From positions 12,138-76,137 of the forward strand of contig MPNW01000140.1 in assembly GCA_011800805.1 (NCBI GenBank): a stretch of DNA of 64,000 nucleotides. Direction: 5' to 3'. Positions 12,501 through 23,609 of this stretch are shown one piece after another. The stretch's first letter is position 1. Each line of letters begins with the position of its first letter. Made by a program: the position numbers and the translations under genes. The notes beneath the pieces are model-generated. The model did no database searches. It was not told where the DNA came from and saw nothing but the letters and a program-made list of their open reading frames with translations. The stretch is from Hirudo medicinalis (Eukaryota; Annelida; Clitellata; Hirudinida; Hirudinidae).

Positions 12501-14824
12501 TTTCAAAGGGTCAAGTGCTGATCAACAGAGTGAGGGAAAAACTTAGTGGAAGCAGTGTCGTTGTTGAAGAAATTCCAATTAGGTATTGCCTTCTAGCTGC
12601 AGCTTAATTGACATTTTAACTATTTTAACTAATAAATCGATAGATATGATTCAAAAGAGCCAGCCAAAGTCGACAAGGTTCTGGTAACAGTGAATGAGAA
12701 TGGCATTGTCATCAAGGTAGACACCAGGCAGGAAAGATCAGCGGAAGTTGGAGACAAATTCAGTAGCAGATTTGGTCAGAAGGGGTAGGCAAAAGTTGAT
12801 GACAATTCAGAAATCATATTTTAAGATAACTGCATTGATATGTGCATTATTATTATTATTATTATTATTATTAATATTATTTAACCAAAGTGGGCAGAGT
12901 TTGTAAATGTATGGAGTTATGATTAATGTATGTGCAATTGATTTAAACTAAATTAATTTTTTTTATGTTGTAGAGTCATTGGACTCATTGTTCCCCAGGA
13001 AGATATGCCATATTCTGAAACAGGAATAATACCTGATATTGTAATTGCTTCTTAATATTTCAAACTATTTTACTGATTTATAAATATAGACTTACATTAA
13101 ATATTACTTTTTAAATAGTTGTAGATACATTAAAGTATAAATTTTAATTAATAATTAGCATTGTGCATTTTCAACAAAAATATAATTACTCGCACATCCA
13201 GGTCATCCATTGGAGTGTTTAATTACATCTTCAATTACATTAGTAACATTTGTGTTCCAGATCATGAATCCACATGGATTTCCATCAAGAATGACTGTCG
13301 GCAAGCTCTTTGAATGTGCTGGTGCCAAGAAATATGCTGTTTCAGGAGAGGAAACGGATGGAACAGGTTGATAATCCCTTTACGAAGGAACTATATCAAG
13401 TTTTCCTACTGTAAAGTTTCTCATTAATTACAAAACATTTTGTCTGTATCTAGCTTTCGTGTTTGAAATGGATAAGGCGATAGAAGAAGGTCTGGAAAAT
13501 TGTGGCTATAGTTCAGATGGAATGGACGTTTTCATGAATGGCATCACAGGGTAGGTTTTAAACAATTTGAATTTTATATTTTACTGCAAGTTATTGATTC
13601 ATTATCAATCAATTATTTAAGATTGACTTATAAAAAATTATTAAAGAATTAATTTGAATAGCACCTTAGATGCAAATTAATTGTTGAAGAGACGTGACTT
13701 TAAGTGGCGCCTAAAAAACTACATGATTAGCTGGTAACTGATGAGGGGAGGAAGGGCGAGCATGGATTAAATAACATAAATTTAAAAGGAGTTAAAACTA
13801 AAAGAAAATAATTAGTTGCCAGTCATTTTCTTGCCGAAACAAATCTGCTTGTTGCGGTTAGCTCAGAGGGTTGCGTTTCTGCATGCCGAAGTAAGCATAG
13901 CATAGCAAAAGTTGTAATGTGTCATGTTCGCAACCAAACTTGCACTGCTTGTTGAGAAAAATCGCCTCCGACGTAAATCTTAGGCGCAACATCAAATATA
14001 GTTATACTTGACATTATTTATTTTAAAAAAGAAGTGCATATCTTTAATTCTATTTTTTTTAGAGAACCCCTTGAAGCTAGGATATTTAATGGTCCCATTT
14101 TCTATCAGCGCCTGAAACACATGGTGCAGGACAAGATCTATGTCAGGGCCACTGGTAATATTTGTGCTATGACAAGACAGCCTACTGAAGGAAGGTCTAA
14201 AGGTGGCGGCCTGAGACTCGGAGAAATGGAAAGAGACTGCCTCCTAGCATATGGAGCATCGTGAGTACTTATTAACTTGTTTTTGCTTTACATTTTACTT
14301 GTTATTGACAAGACTGTATACTGTGATTAGGCATCATTACAATTCTAAACAGTTCTTTTATTGCAACTGATGTCATTTAATTCTTTTTCGAGAATGCAAC
14401 AAAATCATTTATGAGTGTTTGCATAATTTTTTTAAAATTAATAAATCATTATCATTTTCCAGTTCCCTGATACATGAACGATTTGTAGTAAGCAGTGATG
14501 GCATATTAGTCGATGTTTGCAAGGATTGCGGGTTAATTGGCTATGAAGGATGGTATGTACCAATATTTTGATATCCAAATATGCATGGCAAATTATACGT
14601 TACAAAGATGTTATTATTGCTAGATTATTACTATTAGTATGTTACATTTTTTTGGATACATTGTGTTTCGGTATTGTTTAACATTGATTTAACAAAACAG
14701 GTGCAAGAGATGTTCTTCAGGCCAGCATATGAGTAAAGTGACAATGCCCTATGCAATGAAACTCCTTGTTCAAGAAATGATGACAATGGGTATAGCCCCT
14801 CGCCTGCAGCTGAAGGAACATTAA
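6577..14824 (+). CDS. Divergent paralogue of RNA polymerase III subunit RPC2 (29 exons, fully open)
   Basis: The joined exons give 1,113 residues with no stop or shift. Exons: 6577-6606, 6676-6780, 6991-7055, 7253-7325, 7611-7711, 7826-8035, 8152-8236, 8344-8493, 8593-8718, 8840-9022, 9335-9442, 9564-9674, 10357-10446, 10532-10697, 10759-10912, 11091-11165, 11258-11356, 11465-11592, 11753-11838, 11992-12115, 12233-12391, 12492-12582, 12644-12784, 12974-13040, 13261-13366, 13454-13550, 14063-14260, 14463-14552, 14701-14824. RPC2 is the beta-like catalytic subunit of Pol III. Kept motifs include [59 protein letters not shown] and the C-terminal zinc site (CKDC...WCKRC, residues 1062-1077). Changed positions include CPSD to CHFD before TPEG (H472) and RHGQKG to RFGQKG (F883). 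Introns 1-22 match the conserved copy at 44519-53226. A poly(A) signal lies at 14892-14897. Intron donors after exons 2 and 13 are GC. Confidence 0.9.
9818..9935 (-). repeat. tRNA-like SINE fragment in intron 12 of the RPC2 paralogue
   Basis: On the minus strand an A-box-like stretch (GAGCTAAGTAATCC) is followed by a B-box-like stretch (GGAGTTCGATACA). This is the internal Pol III promoter arrangement of tRNA-derived SINEs. It is not a tRNA gene, because no cloverleaf of normal length forms. Identification is tentative. Confidence 0.35.
9957..10064. repeat. Low-complexity AAT/GATAAT tract
   Basis: An imperfect run of ATAAT, AATGAT and AACAAT units in intron 12 of the RPC2 paralogue. It lies next to the SINE-like piece and could be that element's tail. 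Confidence 0.75.
12847..12882. repeat. (ATT)n microsatellite
   Basis: Nearly pure TTA repeat within intron 23 of the RPC2 paralogue. Confidence 0.9.
13849..13990 (+). repeat. tRNA-like SINE fragment
   Basis: GGTTAGCTCAGAGGGTTGCG resembles a tRNA A-box region, and TGTTCGCAACC some 60 bases later resembles a B box. The arrangement parallels the elements at 55850 and 56934. It lies in intron 26 of the RPC2 paralogue. Confidence 0.5.
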
Positions 14825-16845
14825 CATATTAAAGATACCTTGTGAACTTTGCTATCCACGAAAGCAAAGTAAATAATTCATCTTACAAAAAAATAAATAA
14901 ATTGTCTATTCTTTACATTGAATCACATTATCAAACTAAAGTTACGCAAGGAAATCCGAGTTTTGGCATTTCACAAATCGTCTTCACGAAGATCTTAATA
15001 ATTCTCGGCAATCCATTCCTCTGCAGTACTTTATCGATTGTAAGGCCTTTTCTGCATTTAAAGCAATCTATTACTACTTATTGAAATGAACTTCAAGCAA
15101 TTGTTTTTCGTTTATCAATCCCAACTAATAATTTCTAGAGGTTTCAACTCAGATTTGAAGAAGCAGGCAATTGATTCTTTGAAAATTCTAAAATATATTT
15201 ATTAAATTTTAATATACCAAGGTACGCACGGTATAATAATTATAATAATAGTAGTAGTTTATCATCCAGGTCTACTTTCTGTGATTTGCTGAGCTTAATA
15301 AATTAAAAACAAAACATAAGAATACTTATAATAATAATTTAATCAAACAACCAATATATTAATAACTCATAAATTACATCTGACACTGAAATGAGGTCAT
15401 CCGTGAAAGGTAACGCCACAAAAGCAGAACAAAGCTTATTTTCAGATTCGGGCTTCAAAACACCAGACCTAATAGCTAGAAAATGGAGAGCGCCACTAAA
15501 CATCTTTCGTGGATGGATTTAAAAAATGACGTCGATGTCAAGTAGTTTCAAAATTTAGAAATATCATAAACATAAAACATAAATTAAATATGGTAAATTT
15601 TGCTCAAACATTGCCGGTGCAGCGCCGAGCGTGTACGCAGGGATATAAATGGCATGGATAATCTAAAAAGCGGCGTTAGCTTATGCAATGCAGAAATAAA
15701 TTTAACTAACAAATAACATTTAAAAGTTCGACTTATAATTTAAAATGTATGATGATAATGTCGATTTACTCTTTTATTTTTAAAGCAATTTATGGATTAC
15801 ATAGCAACATCTCTTAAAGACGTCTCTAAAATAATTAAGCTACCTCTAGAACCAGTTGCTTTTATTTGCTATTCATGAGTCCGCTCTTTCAAAGATGGAT
15901 GAAAGGTTGAAAGTGATTTTACTAATTAATTAGAAAATAATGATTAACGGTAAATTGCAAGAGATAATTGATAATTTGACTTGGTAATTCAAATAACGAT
16001 TGTACAAATAATATTTTGTTAATCTATTTTTAAGATGGAAAATATCGGTCATTTTTGGAAGTTATGATTTTATAATATTTCAATTATAGCCTGCTAGCGA
16101 GTTGGTTATCAGTTTGCATGTCTACATTCGCTAAGAATAAATTTTATAAAAAGTTTGAATGTCATTGGGACAACACGTCTACAACTTTATCCGGAGAGTT
16201 TTTATAGCAAAGGAAATTCAAGGAATTCAAGATCAAGAGCTGACCAGCACCGTCCCCCGATTTCAACTCAATTAAAAATGTTTGAAGAAAAATAAATTTA
16301 TATACTAAAAGATAGGAATTCATCTATTCTCTCAAATCAAATTATTGTTTTTCGTCTTTTTTTCCTCTTTGCGCGCTGATCATAGTTCCACTGTTTCTTC
16401 TTTAATTATAAATTTTTATCGACAGTTTTTTTCTTCATATAGACCATTTTTAAACTGCCTAGGTTTGGTGACCATCTGAAGAATCTAAGGATTAAATGAT
16501 GATGCACGTCCGCGAGTAGGCGATCCCCATTATATAGTAATAATAATAACAATAATGATAATGATATTGACAATGAAAATGATAATAATAAATGTAGACA
16601 AATACCATTCAGTATGAACTAAAATAAAGCTCATTATTTTGTTATGGGTTTGGTATTGTGATATATTGCTATTTCATTAATGTTGCTTTAATGTAATCAT
16701 TGTACTGTAATAAACGACGACATCGATACGTGTCGAGTTTATAATTAGTTTAATTCATTAATTATTTAGTTTACAAGTTGGTCATAATACTTGTTAAAAC
16801 AATAGATCATTTTTTATTAAAAGCCTTTGCACGAAACACTCTTGA
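14825..16845. other. Intergenic, AT-rich
   Basis: This stretch holds the 3' end of the RPC2 paralogue (poly(A) signal at 14892) and then AT-rich sequence without recognisable coding. A short GAT/AAT-rich run near 16535-16595 resembles the simple-sequence tails of LINE copies elsewhere in the window. Confidence 0.6.
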
Positions 16846-19800
16846 ATGCTGCTAAATATGGCCGAGCTATCGAATAACTTGCCTGACAAATCATCTCAGT
16901 CTCACGACTTCTTGGCTCCTCATCATGAAGACATACTTTCACAAGGGGGCAAAGCCGCCAACCAGAGAAGGGGTTCAAATATTTCATTGAAAGGAATGTC
17001 TTTCCCATGGAGATTGAAATACAAAGATTTCCTGCCCGCTGGTCGCCCAACCGATTTTCTGAGCACTCGGGATAAAGCAGAACATTTTCAGTGAGTTGTG
17101 ATGAAGAGGATGATGATGATAAAAATTAAAGTTCACATAGCATTTGTTTTACGATAATACTTTTTAAATTAATTTGTTACAATGGAAATATTCCAATTTC
17201 TATAATTATTACCATCATTACATTAAGGGCTGTCCATAAATGGCGTCACGCAATTTTGATCTATTTTTTAACCCCACCCTCCCCATTGTCACGTTTCATA
17301 AAAAAAAAAAAATATACCCCCACTGATATAACAGAATGAATAATATTTGTAGCGAAAGTAGGTGCAGGATGTCTAATAAGCCACCTTCATAAACTTCTTG
17401 TGTTAAGTTGTTCACACAAGAAGTTTTGGTTAGAAGTTCTGCCGAATAAACCTTGAATTATTCTATTTGTGTGTTTCTTGTAAGAAAATAATTTAATAAA
17501 AAAAGATGTCAGCTGCTTACCAACAATAGGATCTCTGGTGGTTACACAGCAATCGATATTTTTAAGAAATATTTATGTCGATATTCAATAATTTTTAAAA
17601 ATGCTGACAACGCTAGTCTATAGCACGTTATCTACATATAAATGGTTATTAGTAGGGCTGCAGATCGATTAATTTTTCTAATCGCGATTAGTCGCGAGAT
17701 TAATATTTTTAATCTTAGTTAACGCATTTTTAATCGCACCATCCCATTTTCCAATAAATTTCCCAATACACTACATTTTNGCAGGGCTATGCCTGAAATG
17801 GCCAGCAATTGGCTTTAGTGATAGTATCAAATTTGGACTGCTCCATTGGCTTTGCCTTTTCTTTCAACTCCATCAGTGTTGGTTGATGTTGAGAAGGCTT
17901 GCAATTGAAGATTTCATCAATTTATCCCCAGCACTAAATGTGTGTTTGCTACGCAAATGATATTAATGATATAAGAGAAGACGTACTACGATGATACTTA
18001 ACTCGCATTTACATTTGTTGCAAACTATAACAGAGTTTGATTTGAAAGTAAATTTGCCTCCCAAAATCAACCTACCAGTGTTACTTGTGGCCATTTTTTC
18101 AAGCGCGAAACAGGAAGTCATCGTAAACAAAAAGGAAGTCGGAAGGACACAAAACAAAGACAAACACAAATTTTCGATGAAAATATTTATAAAATTAAAA
18201 ATTTATAAAATAATGTTATGAAATTAAACAAATTTAATCGTCGCGTTAATAATTTTAATTGCAAAAAAATTATAACGCATTAATCTTCCGTTAANTAAAA
18301 TTAAAAATTTATAAAATAATGTTATGAAATTAAACAAATTTAATCGTCGCGTTAATAATTTTAATTGCAAAAAAATTATAACGCATTAATCTTCCGTTAA
18401 CGCACATAAATCTGCAGCCCTAGTTATTAGTGATACCATCATATGTCTAACAATTTTTTAATTGTCATCATCGTCATCGTTCTTATTATTGACATTGTGG
18501 GTAGAACAAAAAAAATTCTAAAAAAGTAATCGATTGGACTTAATTAAAATGGTAAATATTGTCACCTCTTAATTAGGCTTATTTCGAGAGATTTATAATT
18601 AAAGAAACAATTCATGCAAAACAGATAAAATAACAATTAATTATTAATTTTTCGAACAGTAAGCAATTTTTTTGTTAGAAAACTCGTCGTCATAGCGAAC
18701 GAATGGCTAAAGAAGACACCTGAAACGAAGGTGACATCATGTGAGACGATCACGTGGATGTCACATGATCCTCGTACCCTAGGCGACAGTGAAATGATGC
18801 TGTTGACCAAAAGCGCCAAGGAAAACACCTCAACCTATTACGTCAGAGGATTGAGGTTGGTGATGGTATTAGTATTTTAATAATGTCTGAATAATGTGAA
18901 TTCTTTGTGAAGTAATGCAGTTCATGAATATTCGCAAAAATGTAATGACATCAAAGAACACGTGCAAACAAATTTGTATTAAATAATGTTGAAAGGCTTT
19001 GGTTGGTGCCAAGCGTCGTGCAAAAGTCCTGTCACCTGTCGACATGTGACGTCATTCCAGATGGATACGACACGATACCGGATCTGTTCAATAAGGCAAA
19101 CAAAAAGCTCCAGGGGCTCGCCAGCAAAGGTTAGGTCATCCCTAATGTAACCGCGATCACCACCGTCAGCTATAAAATGTAGAGATAGGTCAAAACCTTT
19201 TACCGAAGCATGTATGACAAAGCAATTATATTCAACAAAAACAACCAAGCACCTTTATGATAATAATAATAATAATAATTTTAGATTTAAGTTGGAATTA
19301 TTGTTATTTTTGTTGCCTGTTGACTCTTGTTGAGACCTGGAGTCATTGACTTTCCAGCCGTTGCAGTTGAGTTGAATGAATAAAATAATAATTGTGATGA
19401 TAATAATATTGATAATAGTCAATTTGCAAGGCATAGTGCATAGCGTCAGAGGCGCCTTGTGTTGTCGTTGTCCTGACTTCATGAATGTCGACCCGAAGAG
19501 AATAATCTTCAGGTAACTTTTGAAGAGCTCCAGGGGTGGTTGAGCTCTTACGAGGAGTTATAGTGCGTTCCAGACAGCAAGGGAGGAATATGAGAAGCCT
19601 CTGTTGACAAGGGATGACTTGTTAACCGGTTGGCTTAATTGAATTGTGGAAGATGAAGGAAGACCGGGTGCATTGTTGCGGAGAATGAGTTGATGGATAT
19701 GGAGTGGATTGGATGTCGCGAGAGTTTGTCTCTAACGGGGTCAGGGTTAGGGTTAGAGTTATAACATTTATGTCATTAGGGCGAGTTGAAGATGATGAGA

Positions 19801-22800
19801 TTATGGATCGACAACCAGTGCAATTGTTTCAGGCAGACAGTTTATTAAGGGAACATTTGTTAAGGAGAACAAGGACTTTGAGAGTTTACAATTATTTCAG
19901 CAAGTTTTTCCAATCTTGAACAGCCTGTGTTAGCTGCTTAAGCAAGTATCATGCATTACATAACTACTCAGTTAAAAATACGTTTTATAAAACTCTGCAA
20001 GTCGCAATTGTTGACATTTTTCGGTTATGTTCTCTTGTCTGTCACAATTTCAGTGCTGAAGTTGTTATTAACGGGCTTTAGATTTGAGGACGTCATTGCA
20101 ATATTTTATTATGGATGTCATTTTGGATAACAGCCCTTTGGATAACAGTCTTTCAAGAAGGGCATAAAAAAATGTTTGCATCAAAAGCTGCATCAAAAGC
20201 TAGGTTTCAAATCAATAGCTAGGTCAACAAATCTTCAATGAGAACAAATCTTGTGATTACTTGCATTTAGATTTCAGGACGTCATTGGAGAAGAATTATT
20301 GAATATAAATCGAATTCATCTATAGAATAACAATTAATAATGAAGAAATAAATAAATACATAATCACTTTAAAAGATAACAAAAATGCAATCGAGTATTA
20401 CAATTAACGTATTTTCAAATCTCAAAGTTTTAAATAATCCCAAAAGTTGGAGTTTTGACTTTTAATAAACGACATCTTTTATATATTCTGTCGTTATTCC
20501 AGGTCAGCTGGTTTCAGTGGAAACAGTCTGCGTGCCTGTTCTAAGGGGTAGTTGGAACTCCCAATTGACTAGATGGACTGAAAAGGTGGAGGATGACTGC
20601 GCCAATGTATTTATCGTCCGAATGTTTTTCATCAGGGAATCGTTGCATGTCCAGCATAGAGTCAGTGCTTCAAGTGTCCCTTCCATCAAGTTGGGTAGGT
20701 TGCTTTTGAAAGAAACTTTGATTATTTCGACTTCTCGTTTACCTTCATTCCATCAATGCTAACATCTGTTAGATTAGACAAACATTCGCGTCAATATAAA
20801 TTAAGTAGTAGTATTACTAAACGTTAAAGCGTTCTAAAAGTTAGGTAAATGCTATGTTAATGTCCGGTGGAATATGTTCAGAGGAATTAGTTATTAGGAT
20901 ATGTTTTTGTTCTTTTGGCAGGGTTTAAGGATATTGTGCCGATAATGCAAGAGGACGAGACATACGAAGGCTACGAAGCCCTGGTTGAGAAGGCGAATGT
21001 TTGGTTGAAGGAAAACTCCGGAAATCTGATGAGAGTTGTGTCCATGAGATCAGTTATGGTGCAGATGCACGACGGTAAGCGAACAGTTAAATAATTGTTA
21101 TGATAATCTCTTAAATAGTGTTATTAACCAACATTTTATACTATTCTAATTTATAATTAAAATTATTTTAATTTTTTTGTAATTTAGCAAAAATATTTGA
21201 TCGAATAAGTCGAAGTTTTGAAAATCGCTTTAAAAATATGAGATTACAATTTATATTCAGATGCTCCAATTAAATTGAATTTTAAATAATGATGATGAGG
21301 ATGACTGAAGATCACATCAGATGTGAGATGTGAAGAAGATGAAAGTCGGGACCACCGGTCGCAAATCGCAGGGGAAATGTGGCTCAAAAATTGTTTACAG
21401 AACAAACATTTTCTGTTTTTTTAAGTTTTATTTTTTTATTATCAAATATTTTTCTGTTTCTGATCTGATGAATGAATTCATTAGCTACATCATTCATCAT
21501 AAGTTTAAATATCGTCATTATTACGTTAAATGTCTATGAAATCACGGCATGATTTTTACCATCACCGTTATTATCAGGTCCACAGGAAGAAATAGGCAAC
21601 AGCTGCAACTTTCTCATGCCCGGCATAAATAACCCAACTTTGATTGAGTTTTTTCGTATCCTGAGAATAACCTTTCTGGAAAAAACGTATACACAACAGC
21701 AACATTCTAAGCATTCCCAAGTTCCTTCTAGGTCGGAGAAACAGGGATTGCTCGAGTCGTCCATGACTTCTTCGTTACCCCAGAGTCAACCATTAACTTC
21801 ACCTCTGACATTTTCATACGAGACCTTTACTCCTGAACTCGTCTGGAGCAAACAAACGACCATTCATCCAGCTGAAGAAGCAACCGCAGCAAAAGTGGAA
21901 AGAGTCGAAAAAATGAGGGAGCTGTTCTCGAAAGTTATGGCTCATCTCAGAAATACAGGCGAGTCTATTGCGATAGAATGACATTTAGAAGCACTTACCT
22001 AATTAGAAATTGCGTGCTCGAATTATGTTGATGACATCACCAATACATCAAAATGGGGAGATGATAACGATCGATGGTGATTGATTTTGCAGACCTTACG
22101 ATAATGATTGTAGCAATGCAGAAATTAAGACTGGCAGAGATTTACCTGGCAATTATATGCTGACTTGACTATGGAATGCGATGAAGGAAGAAATAATTTA
22201 ATAATAATGATCTTGGTCTCGATGTCATTGATGATTTCAAATAAAAACTTTTATCTCTTCGTAATTATTTGACAGGATCTTAAGCAGGTCCTTATCAAGT
22301 ATCAATTTTTTTTAGGCGCGGAATTTCTGGATGTTGAGACGGTTTTTAATCCAATGCAAGTATACCTGGACGATTCGAGTGTCAGCCATCTGTTCACGGA
22401 TCAGGAAATCAAATTCTTATTCACCGTCAGGTTTGTCAGACCTATAGAACTTTTTCACTTTCAACTTGTTTTTTTTTTATAATAGTTATTATTCGCTTCT
22501 GAAAGTATCTTTAAATTTCCACTAAGCATAATTTGGAACTTGCTGGACCATTTCATTGTTTCAAATGTCGAGAACGGATGAATTGATTAATTAAAACTAG
22601 TTAATTGACACAAGTATTGTGCATACGGTTTTACATAACTACTCAGTTAAGTAAATAAAATTTTACTATGAACTATAATGGCGGTACTTGGAGGCTTAAC
22701 TCGCCTCGCTCTGTCTTGTCTGCCTTGTTGTCCAAAACTGTTCGCTTGCAAGATTTTCGGTTGAAGGGTGTTTCCTTGTTTTAGTTACTAGCACTAAATA

Positions 22801-23609
22801 ATTATTTTTAAATTAAAGAAATAATAGGGTCATGCATTATTAAATTTGTATCGATACGAGCATTACTGTCCTCGACATTTTTAACATCACATTACCATTG
22901 TCATTAATGCTACCGCATTAACAATTACTCGAGAAAAACTCGGAAACAAACAGAAACTAAAAAAGAAGGGAACGACTGCCCTGGGAGGGTAGTAAATCGT
23001 TGGCCCAGGTGAACGGTCGCTAGGCAACGCACAGGTGCGCGTCGGAGCGCGTCGGCATAATCAGGAAGGATTATTGCATAATTGTGCATATAAGATCGGA
23101 ATTTGTGACAGAACCGAGTCACCCATATGTTTTCAGTTCTTTGCAATCAATCCATCCGCTCATCAATTCATCCATGCTTATTTTCAATTGATTTTGACTG
23201 ATTTAAGTTTCCTTCCGATTAAAATACCTGGCATTCAATACCTGAACGAGAAAATTTGCCAATTTCAGATTATGGAAAGCCGGAAAATCATTAAGTAAAT
23301 TTCGGTTTCAATAATTTGTATAAATTATTTAACCATAACTTTTTCAGGCTTTATCTCACTCATCATCCCGCCTATCTTTGCGATACTCGTCAAATCAGAA
23401 GAGCTTCCTTCCAACCCCCATCCAATCAGCAGCAAGTAGGTTTAGATAACGAGGGCATGGATTTTAAGCCAGGCAATGAGAGGAGACCATTGTTCTTGCG
23501 CAACGTGGTCGGGCGGCAGTACAAGTATCGGTGGCTTGTCTTAGCTATTTCGGCATTCACCTGCATGGCTATAATTGTTGTGGTTTCCGTTGTATATAGC
23601 AACCGATGA
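16846..23609 (+). CDS. Unrecognised tail-anchored membrane protein built of four diverged repeats
   Basis: Eight exons join without a stop into 552 residues: 16846-17090, 18679-18855, 18996-19129, 20503-20694, 20922-21074, 21578-21958, 22316-22430, 23348-23609. An in-frame TGA directly precedes the first ATG; the second ATG (16858) has the better context. I do not recognise the family. Four modules of about 80-110 residues share one pattern: an acidic/aromatic start ending in a Pro (for example GFKDIVP), a helix with a Trp-Leu core (ANEWLKK, ANVWLKE), a V-x-S/D-x-E-T strand (VTSCETI, VSVETV, LDVETV), and a closing strand (YYVRGLRLWL, FIVRMFFIRE, FFRILRITFL, FLFTVRLYL). One hydrophobic segment (residues 528-549) lies three residues from the C-terminus and there is no signal peptide. 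This suggests a tail-anchored protein with its bulk in the cytosol (inference). Intron 6 has a GC donor. Confidence 0.75.
17653..18422 (-). mobile_element. hAT transposon copy 2 (non-autonomous)
   Basis: Perfect 13-bp inverted ends TAGGGCTGCAGAT and ATCTGCAGCCCTA are flanked by an exact 8-bp target duplication GTTATTAG (17645-17652 and 18423-18430). Minus-strand remains of the transposase start (MATSNTGRLILGG, then VIVCNKCKCELS, part of a BED-type zinc finger) match copy 1, so the two are one family. It lies in intron 1 of the four-repeat membrane protein. An N at 17780 interrupts it. Confidence 0.92.
18191..18400. repeat. Perfect 104-bp direct duplication around an N
   Basis: Bases 18191-18294 and 18297-18400 are identical, separated only by an N and one base. 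Hybrid-copy hAT ends normally carry this segment once, so an assembly join artefact is likely. Confidence 0.85.
19381..19930 (-). mobile_element. CR1-like LINE 3' fragment with simple-repeat tail
   Basis: Minus-strand codons near 19630-19565 read SSLVNRGFSYSSLAVWNAL, the usual C-terminal motif of CR1-like reverse transcriptase ORFs. The 3' tail (19490-19381) has the family's GGCGCCTCTGACGCTATGC block, then GATAAT-type repeats. Stops break the frame. It lies in intron 3 of the membrane-protein gene. Confidence 0.7.
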
